DNA from: Brachynemurus nebulosus
Taxonomy: Eukaryota > Arthropoda > Insecta > Neuroptera > Myrmeleontidae
Assembly (NCBI GenBank): GCA_035578155.1
Contig: JAPWDM010000001.1
Span: 87,165,150-87,229,149, forward strand
DNA length: 64,000 bases
Direction: 5' to 3'
Positions 25,277 through 35,434 of the stretch are shown piece by piece. The translations under genes were made by a program, and so were the position numbers. How positions within the stretch are numbered: position 1 is the first letter of the stretch; every line of letters begins with the position of its first letter. A model generated the notes under the pieces. It ran no database searches and was not told the origin of the DNA. It saw only the letters and a program-made list of their open reading frames with translations.

Positions 25277-26035
25277 AAAGATATTTATAATAAATGAAAA
25301 AAACATACATTGTGTGTGTAATTATTTTTTATCATCTTTAACAAAGTAATATACAAACATCCCCCATATTCTGTTAGCGGCAAAAGTTTGTAAAAAAATG
25401 TTCATATATTTTATAAATCTTTTTTGTTTTTGGATTTCAGTGGTTTATTACTGGCGCTATGATGTCAACCAACAAGGCATCGGATTTTCGGATCGTCACA
25501 CTGCACTATCTATAAAATGGAGAATTTTTTATATCTTTCCTTGAAAATTTTTTTTTGTATAGTTTAATACTTAACAAATATGTGTACAAAATTTAAAACT
25601 GATATTTACTTCCGTTCTTGAGAAAAAAATTTCAGAAAAATACATAATTTTTAAGGACTCTCAAGTAAACCTCCCCTTAAATAAACCACACCTCAATCTG
25701 TTGTTATCATTATTTAACTTTTGAATATCATTGTTTTTATTAATTGAATAGGTGAAATAACATGGTATGAAGATTAGAAATATCTTTAAAAGAGCCATAT
25801 TTTGATTTTTCCAACTAGCGTTGTTGTTGTTCCAACAAAAGCTCGAGAGAGAGTGATTTATAAAACATGATGAATCTAATTTTATACCGCTTTCAAAATT
25901 AAATTCATATTCATATATATCTATAGATGTGTTAAAGGGATAATTTAAATAAAAAACATCATATATTTTTTTTTAAATCATAATTTTTATTTATGTAAAA
26001 TAACAGATATATACAACATAATATTCTTAAAACTA
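25277..26035. other. No recognised gene
   Basis: AT-rich sequence between the OB-like genes and the capsid genes. I see no ORF with recognisable content and no repeat shared with the rest of the window. Confidence 0.45.
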
Positions 26036-26779
26036 CATGTTTTCTAAATAAAAGTTCTTTAAAATTATGCCACTTTTTAAAGCACACATCTTGTCAGCTG
26101 TATGAAGTAAGTATCGCCTTGAATTGTATTCGTCTCGCAGTCTGGAACAGATCCAAAACTCATTCCCGTTTTTCGCCACCCTCCACGTATACAAACGAGT
26201 ACTTCTTTAGAATCGGCTTTTCAGTATGTTGCGAAGTTTGTTGTATGGAATGAAACCGCAAGACCAGTTAAGACCATGATATCGGTGGTACAGATGACGC
26301 GCAACACGCGCTAATAATTTCTAAAGTGGAACGCAAAAACTAAAGTATGGGTGTGATAATTTTACACTACAATTATTATCAATCGACCAACCTGTGTTTA
26401 AAAATTGCTTACTTTCACCATCATTTAAGCATAGATAATTTTTTAACGTAGTCGTTAGACCCCCCACATATCTAACACGCTCAATCTCAACACCATTTAA
26501 TTCATACCTAATTTCATCAAACAAATATGCAATACAATTATTAACCAATGATACACTAACCGCAGGTTCTGTGTTATCATCTTGTAAAATTTTTCCCTCA
26601 ATGTATATAAAACTTTCGCTGGGTAAAATATAAAGATCCTGATTTTGTATCAAAATTCTTATCTGATCATTGACCCCAAACGAGCGTAGAAAAGGTGCAT
26701 AGGTATGATACTCGAAATTAATGATACTATTATCAAATTGAGTACCACTTAGAATGTTCAATGTATCGCTGAGTACCAT
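26036..26779 (-). pseudogene. Major capsid protein (double jelly-roll), N-terminal fragment
   Basis: The intact part, 26779-26321, encodes 152 residues starting MVLSDTLNIL. It includes FEYHTYAPF, NDQIRILIQNQDLYILPSES and a C-terminal YFSFCVPL, the conserved start of Polinton/adintovirus hexon-like capsid proteins as I know them. A stop follows at 26321-26323. Full-length family members are several hundred residues, so most of the protein is missing. The same frame continues after the stop to a TAG near 26036 with one more stop, and another frame is also coding-like there, so the downstream piece may be the joined end of a different gene. It is transcribed with the other minus-strand virion genes. 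Confidence 0.75.
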
Positions 26780-26936
26780 TTTTGTTTAACTTTCAGCCCA
26801 ATTGACTCGAGAAATGCTAAATCTTCCTTTTAAATACGTTGCAATCTTTTACGCTTTATTGTATTCGAATGAATGAGCTTAGAAGTCAACAAACCTCTAT
26901 TGTATACCCTAGCGCTAGATTGATCTGTATAGTAAA

Positions 26937-27337
26937 TCAACATGGTCTCAAATGTAAACGTACAGTAATTTTTTCACCACGAAAGTCCATCGGATCACCG
27001 TCCTGATCAACAATTTTTAGCGAAATAGATGTTAACTCGTTGACTGTTACAGGCAAATAAATTATTTTTCGCGGTACCTCCACTATTTTATAGTCAGGTG
27101 TGACAAGAGGTGAAAATTCATGTAATGTGTGTGCAGGAGTGCCATTAATATAAGCGTTGCTAGTAATACTATACTGCAAGTGTAAAGATGTAACTTTTTT
27201 GTTGTAACATTGGGTATTGAATTATAAACTTGAAAGTCCAATAGGGCGCATGCATATTGAGTATTTAGTCTGATTGGGGGAAAATAGTGTGCCGATAATA
27301 TAGATGAATTCCCGGTTAATGTCAGTGTGAACGCCAT
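26937..27337 (-). pseudogene. Minor capsid (penton-like) protein, frameshifted
   Basis: It starts MAFTLTLTGNSSILSAHYFP at 27337; the family trait is this N-terminus followed by YACALLDFQVYNSIPNV. The frame changes at the homopolymer T(6) at 27195-27200, and the rest is read in the next frame (SNAYINGTPAHTLHEFSPLV, then IIYLPVTVNELTSISLKIVD) to a stop at 26937. It would form the pentameric vertex of the capsid. The ATG is 44 bases downstream of a TATAAAAG that overlaps the end of the protease gene. One lesion separates it from an open frame. Confidence 0.75.
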
Positions 27338-27380
27338 GACAATATATCTTGAACTATTAAGAATATGCCAATGTTACTTT

Positions 27381-27388
27381 CTTTTATA
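27381..27388 (-). promoter_or_regulatory. TATA box for the penton-like gene
   Basis: TATAAAAG on the minus strand overlaps the stop codon of the protease gene at 27384-27386 and lies 44 bases before the penton-like ATG. Confidence 0.55.
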
Positions 27389-27800
27389 AGTATTTATTGC
27401 TATCACCATAATATTTATTATAGAGAAAGTCTAAGAAGAGATGTCCGCATTTGTACGAGCTGTGATCCTGATAATTGTTATAATTGTATGTGATATTATT
27501 ACCGCTAAAGTAGCAAGCCACCTCAAGCGAGGGTTTTAAATTACCAAAACTATCAAAATAGTCTACATAATTTTCATTTTTCCAGTAACATGTCTAATGA
27601 GTACCACGTCCGGTGGAATTATCTAAATTTAAAATACCGCATTCATTATACCACGGGCCACGTTTGGGTAAATTGTCACGCATAAATACACCCCGAAAAT
27701 GGGGTAAAAACTTTGCATATTTACACAAATCTCTATCTGTTAGTGCCCGCTCGGGCAATTTCAATATAAGTTTTTTGGATATGGACGTAAATATAGACTC
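27384..27800 (-). pseudogene. Adenain-like cysteine protease, one nonsense codon
   Basis: Reading the minus strand gives LPERALTDRDLCKYAK, FRGVFMRDNLP, NECGILNLDNSTGRGTH, then a TAG at 27594-27596 where the family has Trp. After it come YVDYFDSFGNLKPS and CGHLFLDFL, ending at 27384. These are the hallmarks of Polinton and adenovirus virion-maturation proteases: the catalytic His in GTH, an acidic residue in VDYFDSFG and the catalytic Cys in CGHL. The protease would process capsid precursors during assembly. Its 5' end overlaps the end of the upstream gene. Only the nonsense codon is evident as damage. Confidence 0.8.
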
Positions 27801-28545
27801 AACCCTTGTCTGTATGGACGTATGTATAAACCACGACCATTACGCACAGCAATTGCCTCCATCATTCGATTATTACGTTCACTTTCACTTAATTGTTTTG
27901 TGCAGCCTTAGCATCGTTAATTGCTTTTGCAACTCCCGATGCGCCACCAGCAAAGGCACCAGCTGCTGAAAGAGCTGCAAAAATTGGTGAAAGCGATAGT
28001 ACATCACCCGTTTTAGGTATTGGAATAATGCGTGGTGTTTTTATTTTATTATTTTAGCCGCAGACTTGGCCGCCTTTAAGGCAAGCTTTACTGCATTATT
28101 AAATGGTTCGCGTTTTAATTTTTTTATTGTACCACGCACGCTTCTTCGTACTTGACCAAGTGTGACTTTCTTTTTCACACCCATACCAAGCTTCACTTTA
28201 GTTTTTATTGCGTTTGTTACAGCCCATGGAGCAGTTTTTACATCAAATTTTGCGTTTGAAAATTTGACGCGGTTCCAGGCGGCGTTAACTAAAATTAAAT
28301 CAGCCTTATGTCGATCGCTGAGATTTTTACTTTGCGCGTAACCGATATCGTGTACTTTACAAGCCTCGTCTAGCTTATTGATCCCCGGATCACCCCGTGC
28401 TAATGGTTCTTGTAATTTCGTGCCAGATGCGTAATAAGAATAACCGGGTATATGTGCTCAAATGGCAACTTGTTAATTATTGAATTAACCAGTTCACGAC
28501 CGCTTCGCTGTTGTTGCTTACAACGATAAATTAAAACTAAATGTC
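27761..28545 (-). pseudogene. Phospholipase A2 / virion core (pX-like) protein, frameshifted
   Basis: The 5' part reads IYRCKQQQRSGRELVNSI, then LPFEHIYPGYSYYASGTKL and LDEACKVHDIGYAQSKN. The last contains the HD catalytic pair of parvovirus-type phospholipase A2, placed near 28340-28380. A strongly basic segment follows (MGVKKKVTLGQVRRS, then KLALKAAKSAAKIIK), ending in a stop at 28041-28043. The next frame carries PRIIPIPKTGD and LSAAGAFAGGASGVAKAIN, and a second shift near 27907 leads to GRGLYIRPYRQGLSLYLRP with a stop at 27761. The layout fits the membrane-active and core proteins of adintoviruses; equating it with adenovirus pX/pVI is inference. A TGA near 28545 may be a further lesion. 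Confidence 0.65.
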
Positions 28546-28566
28546 AATCATCTCGAGTAGTGCTAT

Positions 28567-28850
28567 TTATAGATTCATGAAAAATTGAAATGAATCAATT
28601 TCGCGAACAAATAATTTACAATTTTGATCGCTTTCAATAAAATAAATTCCCTTTTTACAACCGCCAAAAATTATAACGCACAGGTGCATAATACCATCTT
28701 TTTCAACGGCATCAAATGGGATTGACAACAATGGCTCGTTAGAATCATTAAACCATTGGATTTCATTGTTGTCATTGTTGACTTGAGGATCATTGCAACT
28801 ATTAAATTCATTGTTGGCGAATAGCGTTCAAGTCCCAACGAGTGCCAGTT
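28567..28850 (-). pseudogene. Unrecognised degenerate ORF
   Basis: One minus-strand frame stays open for about 90 codons to a TAA at 28567-28569, reading EIQWFNDSNEPLLSIPFDAV and CVIIFGGCKKGIYFIESD. A stop just upstream (near 28827) and the absence of a clear ATG suggest decay. A TATAAA lies near 28850 on the same strand. Composition looks coding and it sits between phospholipase and ATPase genes, so I take it for a Polinton gene of unknown role. Confidence 0.4.
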
Positions 28851-28890
28851 TATAACATAGCGAATCATGATGATTACTGTCACCGAGGTA

Positions 28891-28898
28891 TATAAAAG
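28891..28898 (+). promoter_or_regulatory. TATA box for the packaging ATPase
   Basis: TATAAAAG on the plus strand, 80 bases before the ATPase ATG. Confidence 0.55.
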
Positions 28899-28977
28899 TA
28901 GTATTTTTTATACATACTACTCAGTAGCGTTAAAGATGCGTTTTATAAAGCAAAGTGTATAACTGCCAATCGAAAAC

Positions 28978-29624
28978 ATGGATTTTATATCACCCATATC
29001 CGGTGAAAAAAAGCATGGCCCCTTGTTACCGAATAATATAAGGTGCCCAATAGTCGGCCCATCGGGGCGTGGTAAGACTAACCTTTTGTTAAATTTATTA
29101 GAACACCCAAATGGATTACGTTTCGAGAACGTTTGTCTCTATCCAAAATCACTCTTTCAGCCGAAATATGAATATTTGAAGCGTGTTCTTAAACCAATTA
29201 GAGGTTTGAGCTATTTTACTTTTTCCAATAACGAAGACGTTATAGCATCGGAAAATGCTAAAAATAACCCGGTTTTTATATTCGATGACGTTACAACAGA
29301 TAAACAGAATAACATACGAGCATATTTTTGTATGGGTCGACATAAGATATTTCAGTTTTTTATCTAGCGCAAACTTATAGTTTCATACCAAAACAATTAA
29401 TTAGAGACAATGCAAATTTAATAATTTTATTTAAACAAGATCTAACCAATTTATTGCACATATTTAACGACCATGTTTGCGGCGATATAAGTTTCGATAT
29501 CTTTAAATCGATTTGCACCCATTGTTGGCGAGAACAATACGGTTTCTTGGTTGTTGATAAAGATTGCAGTTTAGATCAAGACCGTTACCGAAAAGGTTTC
29601 GATGTATTTATTCAGATCAAATAG
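28978..29624 (+). pseudogene. FtsK/HerA-type genome-packaging ATPase, frameshifted
   Basis: The protein starts MDFISPISGEKKHGPLLPNN. The Walker A loop is GPSGRGKTN (residues 30-38) and Walker B is PVFIFDDV, followed by a sensor-like Asn/Asp region. A one-base insertion around 29347-29360 moves the frame. The rest is read as IPKQLIRDNANLIILFKQD, NLLHIFNDHV and YGFLVVDKDCSLDQDRYRKG to a TAG at 29622-29624. The total is about 215 residues, as expected for the A32-like ATPases that pump DNA into Polinton capsids. It is divergent from the minus-strand capsid genes and has its own TATA box. Confidence 0.85.
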
Positions 29625-29972
29625 TGGGGACTAATGCTAATACTATTACTAATACTAATACTAAGTACTAATTATTTTTAGCTCAAATACGGAAATATTT
29701 TTTTACTATATAGTGTTGTTGTAATACAGAAATATTATCACAACTCTATATAAAAAAATATTATATACCGAGCGTCTACAGTGTTATATGAAATATAGCG
29801 TGTACACATTAAATTCAACTTCAGACAAATCCAATTTCAGATTGTTTGAATTTTTTGATTGAAATTTTGTTCAAGCTAACCGGAAAATGAGTAGGTATGG
29901 GGCCACTTGGCAACGCAAAGTAATTGCCTATATTTAGGGGCATGTAGGAATGAGTGGCGTCCACTGGTGCAG
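29625..29972. other. Spacer between ATPase and C2H2 genes
   Basis: It contains a short ACTAATACT repeat at 29638-29670. A 70-codon minus-strand ORF at 29821-30033 overlaps the next promoter, has no recognised motif, and is left uncalled. Confidence 0.4.
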
Positions 29973-29980
29973 TATATAAG
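29973..29980 (+). promoter_or_regulatory. TATA box for the C2H2 gene
   Basis: TATATAAG, 71 bases before the ATG at 30044. Confidence 0.45.
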
Positions 29981-30043
29981 TAATCATTAACACAAATCTG
30001 AATTAATCTTGTAAGACCAATTGAGCTGTACACATCTATTATA

Positions 30044-30367
30044 ATGTTTGAGTGTACACAGTGTTATAAAAGCTTCTCACGGAAAAATTCTCTCTCACGT
30101 CATATAAGAAATTTACATACGCGAGAATTTTCATCAAACAGGGTTGATAATAATTACTCTCTTGATCAACCAGAAAAGCAAGCATTAGACGCTGATGATG
30201 ACTTATCAAGTTATGATACGGAGAGGAATGATGTTGATGATGAATTTCGAAACAGTATAGCTGAAGAAAGGTCCAATCCACTTGAACAAAGAATTGTAGC
30301 AACATCAAAAGCAATTGAAACTAAATTCAATAATTTAAGAAATCAATGCAATGTTTACACACTGTAA
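30044..30367 (+). CDS. Small single C2H2 zinc-finger protein
   Basis: A 107-residue protein with a canonical finger at its very start: C4, C7, H20 and H25 (C-x2-C-x12-H-x4-H), with Phe11 and Leu17 in the usual core positions. The remaining 80 residues are charged and probably disordered to helical (DADDDLSSYDTERNDVDDEF, then NPLEQRIVATSKAIETKFNN). It may bind nucleic acid. It follows the packaging ATPase on the same strand with its own TATA-like box. The frame is intact although its neighbours are broken. A Polinton accessory gene is the likeliest origin; I cannot name it. Confidence 0.6.
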   Translation: MFECTQCYKSFSRKNSLSRHIRNLHTREFSSNRVDNNYSLDQPEKQALDADDDLSSYDTERNDVDDEFRNSIAEERSNPLEQRIVATSKAIETKFNNLRNQCNVYTL

Positions 30368-30747
30368 TACATGCGGGTTTCTTGCATATATTTAAAACTT
30401 GATTTTGGCGCCATAAAAAAAAAAACGATATATTGTTGTTGGATGCCATTAATTATATTTGTCCCTATATTCGTGAGTTACTTGTGAGGAATAATCCTCC
30501 GAAGACCAACATTACGCATGGTGGCTTGTGTTAAACTTTTTTGTTGATAAAATAAAATAGTATAGTTCGTCTGTAGATGGTTAATCGGTATTTTAAATAA
30601 TAAAAGTTCATTTCAATATTTAATCCTTATTATATTTTTAAGCACTTTTATTTTAAAAATTGTTTATAAAATTTTTCCTTACAAAATTTATTAATATTAA
30701 AATTAATATTAACAGTAGGTTATTAACTATTGTTATTAAATTGGTTG
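30368..30747. other. No recognised feature
   Basis: AT-rich sequence between the C2H2 gene and the foldback insertion. No coding signal. Confidence 0.45.
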
Positions 30748-33135
30748 AGCAATTCCATGTATAAGCCGACCACCTAAAAATGGCATGTTGGCCAAATTTA
30801 ATTTCCCTTTGTATATAATAAGTTTAAGATGTGTTGAGCTACGAACTCGAATATTATTGAATTACTTTTTATTTTGTCGGAGTTATAATTATTCAAAGTT
30901 GCGTTCAAGGTCACAAAATGGGGATTCCCCAAAATATTTTATCAATTTTTTCCGAGTCTAAAAATAATTAAAAAATGATTACATGTGCCATTGAATGTAC
31001 TTTACATACACTCTCAATCAGACCGATTTCCGTCCCAATATATGCACATATATTGAAGTAATCGCAACTTTTATTTTTTTTTTAATCGCTTATACTGAAA
31101 ATACCTTATCTTTGATTTTCGATTTTCTTTTTTTAAATGAAAGTACTACGTCCCCTCTATAACATGGTGCTTGATTTTCTTGCTTTTTTTTTAGTTTTAC
31201 GGATTTTACGGGGCTTAGTTTTAAAAAGTAGGTGATTTTTTAACTAAATGATAAAATAAAGTATTAATTGTGATATTACCGCACTTTTGATTTTCGATTT
31301 TCTTTTTTTAAATGAAAATACTCAGTTCCCACTATAACGTGGTACTCGATTCTCTTGGTTTTTTTGAGTTTTACAGATTTTACGAAGCTTAGTTTTAAAA
31401 AATACGTGAATTTTTTCAACTAAATGATAAAATAAATTATTAATTATAATACTACCTCAATTTTAATTTCTGATTTCCTTTTTCCAAATGAAAGTACTCA
31501 GTCCCCTCTACAACGTCGTACTCGATTTTCTTGGTTTTTTTGAGTTTTACAGATTTTACGGGGCTTAGTTTTAAAAAATACGTGAGTCACTTACCTAAAT
31601 GATAAAATAAAGTATTATAGTTATAATATTACCTCACCTTTGATTTTCGATTTCTTTTTTTTAAATGAAAGTACTCATTCTTCACTATAACGCGATACTC
31701 GATTCTCTTGGTTTTTTCGAGTTCTACGAATTTTACGGGGCTTAGTTTTAAAAAGTACGTGAATTTTTTACTTAAAATAAGGTATTATAGTTATAATATT
31801 ACCTCACCTTTGATTTTCAATTTCCTTTTTTCAAATGAAAGTACTCAGTCCCCTCTACAACGTGGTACTCGATTTTCTTGGTTTTTTTGAGTTTTACGGA
31901 TTTTACGGGGCGTAGTTTTAAAAAATACGGGAATCTTTTACCTAAATGATAAAATAAAGTATTATAGTTATAATATTACCTCACCTTTTCACCTAATATT
32001 CCCCACTATAACGTGGTACTCGATTTTCTTTGTTTTTTTTTTTTTGTTTTTTTGAGTTTTGCGGATTTTACGGGGCTCAGTTTTTAAAAAAATACTTGAA
32101 CTTTTTAACAAATTGATTAAATGAAATATTAATTCAAATATTACCTCAATTTTAATTTTCGATATTTCTTTTTTAAATTAAAGTATGGAGTCCCCGTTCT
32201 ACCATGGTACGCGATTTTCTTAGTTTTTATGAGTTTTATGAATTTTACGATACTAATTTTTAAAAAATACGTTTAACTAATTGATAAAACAAAGTATGAG
32301 TTTGCAAGAAATGTACTTAGTTGTTAGATTTTTTGATTTTATACCTACATATAGAAGCAAGCCTCAATTTTGTCGGTAATTGACGGAGAAATAATATCCG
32401 CAGTTAGTTATCTGAAAAAGTGCGGTAATATCATAATTAATACTTAATTTTATCATTTAGTTAAAAAATCACTTATTTTTTAAAACTAAACCCCGTAAAA
32501 TCCGTAAAACTCAAAAAAACCAAGAAAATCGAGTACCTCGTTGTAGAGGGGCTGAGTACTTTCATTTCAAAAAAAAAGGAAATCGAAAATCAAAATTGAG
32601 GTAGTATTATAGTTAATACTTTATTTTATCATTTAGTTAAAAAAATTCACGTATTTTTTAAAACTAAGCTTCGTAAAATCCGTAAAACTCAAAAAAACAT
32701 AGAAAATCAAGCACCACGTTGTAGAGGGGACTGAGTATTTTCATTTAAAAAAAGAAAATCGAAAATCGAAGATAAGATATTTTCAGTATAAGCGATTAAA
32801 GAAAAAAATTATAGTTGGGATTACTTCAATATATGTGCATTTATATGGGGACGGAAATCGGTCTGATTGAAAGTGTATGTAAAGTACATTCAATGGTACA
32901 TGTAACCATTTCTAATTATTCTTAGACTCTGAAAAAATTGATACAATATTTTGGGGAATCCCCATTTTGTGAGCTTGAACGCAAATTTGAATAACTATAA
33001 CTCCAAAAAAATAAAAAATAATTCAATAATATTCGAGTTCATAGCTCAACACATCTTAAACCTATTATATACAAAGGAAAATTAAATTTGGCGAACATGC
33101 CATTTTTGGGTGATCGACTTATACATGGAATTGCT
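30748..33135. mobile_element. 2.4-kb foldback element with tandem-repeat interior
   Basis: The ends AGCAATTCCATGTATAAG (30748) and its near complement (to 33135) begin inverted arms of about 330 bp outer sequence, each followed by tandem units. Flanking GTTATTAAATT occurs on both sides, offset by a few bases, and may reflect a target duplication. No coding sequence. It sits between the C2H2 gene and the ORF remnant of the Polinton module, so it entered after that module. Confidence 0.7.
31130..32290. repeat. Seven direct ~174-bp units, then two inverted ones
   Basis: Each unit contains GTACTCGATTTTCTTGGTTT and GAGTTTTACGGATTTTACGG. Unit starts step by about 175 bp from 31190 to 32225. Two inverted units follow at about 32480 and 32660, inside the right arm. 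Confidence 0.8.
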
Positions 33136-33600
33136 GGGTTATTAAATTTACATATTGTTACACTACGGTAAATATATACCGTACGGTAAATATACGGTAA
33201 CACTTACTATGGTTATTAAATTTACATATTGTTACACTACTGTAAAAATTGTGACTCACTTAAAAAATAACGTCTGAACCGATTTAAGGTCAGTTTGTGA
33301 GTGTCAGTGATGCACAAAGCATCGTGTATCAGGTTCACCGTTGTTCGTTGGTCGTTCTAGTATCAAGTCCTGTGTTAAAAACCACTTAATTAGGGGAATC
33401 ACAATATGAAACATTGGCGTAAGAAATCAATATGTTGGAATAATGATGGCGGCCTTAGATAGTTCACGTTACGGCCGCTAGATGGCGCCACCAAACACAT
33501 CGCCTGGGGTTTGAACCCATGATAATTAACAAATTTTGCGGCGACAATCAACACTACATTAGTGTGAATTCGATTGCCTAAAGTTCTGGGCTGACGCCCA
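33136..33600. other. Spacer with a 30-bp direct duplication
   Basis: GGTTATTAAATTTACATATT followed by GTTACACTAC occurs at 33138 and again near 33209. The rest shows no gene. A GGTTTGAACCC near 33513 was considered as a tRNA B-box and rejected. Confidence 0.5.
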
Positions 33601-33639
33601 TTACTGTTACAACACCAAGCGATGAGCCTAATAACAGGA

Positions 33640-34238
33640 TTTCAACCATTTCTGATAGTGGAAATGTTATCATTCCCAGGTTAACTACAGCTTGGCAAAC
33701 TGCTTTGGATATTTTATTAATCAAGAAAAATCAAAAAGATGGGGGGAATTCTAATGAACGATTATCAATGAATGAATAATTGCTAAGCGTATCAAATACA
33801 ACGCCACGGAAGATCTTGAATGTGGGAATGGGCAATCAAAAAAGTAAAACACTGGCACAATCCTGCAGCTTTAGTAGATATATTGCAACATTTATATGTA
33901 ACTTTGGAAATTGGTGAAAAAATATTTAAAATTATTCGAAGTCTAGAGGAAAATAAAAACATGTTGTATAACGCTGAAGATCGAGAAGCTTTAATGAGTT
34001 AAATGCTTTAAAAGAAACTACTGTCGGCCAAGAAATATTCTCTATACTTCGCGAACTTCAACGGGTTGATATTATTGAACCACTAGGCGACTATCTGGAT
34101 GAAACTTATAAAGAAGATACTAGCGATTATGAAGCTGATGATGATGATGATTCCAATGATTATGCTGTATCTTCTATTAAGAAATCACGTTTTCTTAACA
34201 ATGGTGATGATGATGATGATTCTGAGATATTTCAGTAA
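33640..34238 (+). pseudogene. Decayed relative of the ORF at 1-951
   Basis: The last 80 codons before the stop at 34236-34238 read IFSILRELQRVDIIEPL, a DDDDDSNDY acidic run, SSIKKSRFLNNGDDDD and SEIFQ. The order KK-x-RF, acidic run, EIF and the upstream EPL match the first ORF of the window. A 60-codon open stretch at 33820-34002 (WHNPAALVDILQHLYV) precedes it in another frame, and more broken coding-like sequence reaches back to about 33640. Several frame changes and an early stop make it a pseudogene. It lies downstream of the packaging ATPase and C2H2 genes on the same strand. Confidence 0.5.
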
Positions 34239-34379
34239 ATTGCTGCTTTGATCGAATTAGTGATAAAGTTGCTTAATTCCATCGCCACCACCCACCACAG
34301 TCACCCACCACCAGGTCACTGATAATCATGAATAATCGAAAGAGGTGTACGTCGTATTAAGATATAGGCTATCTGTCCC

Positions 34380-34850
34380 CTTGAATTGATTCACTTTAAG
34401 AAACTAAACAATTTTAAATGGATACCAGGCAATGTTATATGATGTCCACCAGGATCCTTCGGATCCAAAAACGCCGAAAATCAACTATCCAACTGATTTG
34501 AACCGATTTCTTCGTTAGAAAGCTAAATTTATTTTAGGTGAATACAACCGATTTTCAAAAAAAATTTTTTTATTGGGGTTCCAAACCCACCTAAGATAAA
34601 CTAATGAACTGATTTTGAAAAACTTTTCACCGTTTAAAACTATTTTTAAGTAGATATTTAAAAATATTTTAAGTAGATATTAGTTATATTATATGAGATC
34701 CACCACGGTCCTGCGGATCCAAAAACGTCAAAAATTAACTATTTAACCGATTTTAAAAATTTTTTCACTATTAGAGAGGAGTTTTTACTGTTACATGGGT
34801 ACTGCTTGTTATATGAGATCCACCAGTGTCCAATCTTTGGAAATTCGCTA
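34380..34850. repeat. Degenerate tandem repeat
   Basis: Three loose copies of TGTTATATGAGATCCACCA and CGGATCCAAAAACG occur near 34435, 34690 and 34812. No coding content. Confidence 0.5.
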
Positions 34851-35136
34851 TGTTATAGAGATGCTGCGACAGAGGTATTCTGTATTTTTACAAATTATAA
34901 TAGTTTTGTTTATAAATAAAAAACTGACAAAGAAATAATAATATATTAATATAAACAGAAGCAGGTACAACAAATCGTTGTGTCCGATTTTGGAGACGAG
35001 GCTTGCCTAAGTCGACCCCTTTATTTTTGGAATGGAATTCAGCTATTATAGCCACTGTCATGACGCGACTTGAGCCTGGGAATTTGGCAGAAATTTGTTT
35101 TGAGGTCCCTAGAAACCGAAAATAATATTCACTAAA

Positions 35137-35232
<96 letters not shown>
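34850..35232. mobile_element. (TA)n-core repeat, reverse orientation
   Basis: GGAAATTCGCTATGTTATAG at 34845-34870, then CTTGAGCCTGGGAATTTGGC and AATATTCACTAAAATTTATA lead into a pure TA array at 35140-35232. The order is the reverse of the copies at 58.9 and 63.6 kb. Confidence 0.6.
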
Positions 35233-35235
<3 letters not shown>

Positions 35236-35434
35236 TCTGTTTCTCTGGTGGCTTCACATTTTAAAAGTGCAATAAAAAAAAATTTACCTTTTTAGAGACC
35301 GTAATTAATTTTATGACTTATTTTGTTAAAAATCTGTTATCCTTTTAAATTTTTGGATATTTTTAAATTATGTTAAAAAAAAAGTTTAAGTTCTATATGA
35401 ATTTATATGTAACTTATATAACTAAAAATTAATA

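Noticed and set aside
31130..32780. CRISPR-like array
   Set aside because: Units are about 174 bp, degenerate and without short spacers; the context is a eukaryotic foldback element.
33505..33530. tRNA gene suggested by GGTTTGAACCC
   Set aside because: No A-box at the right distance and no cloverleaf can be drawn.
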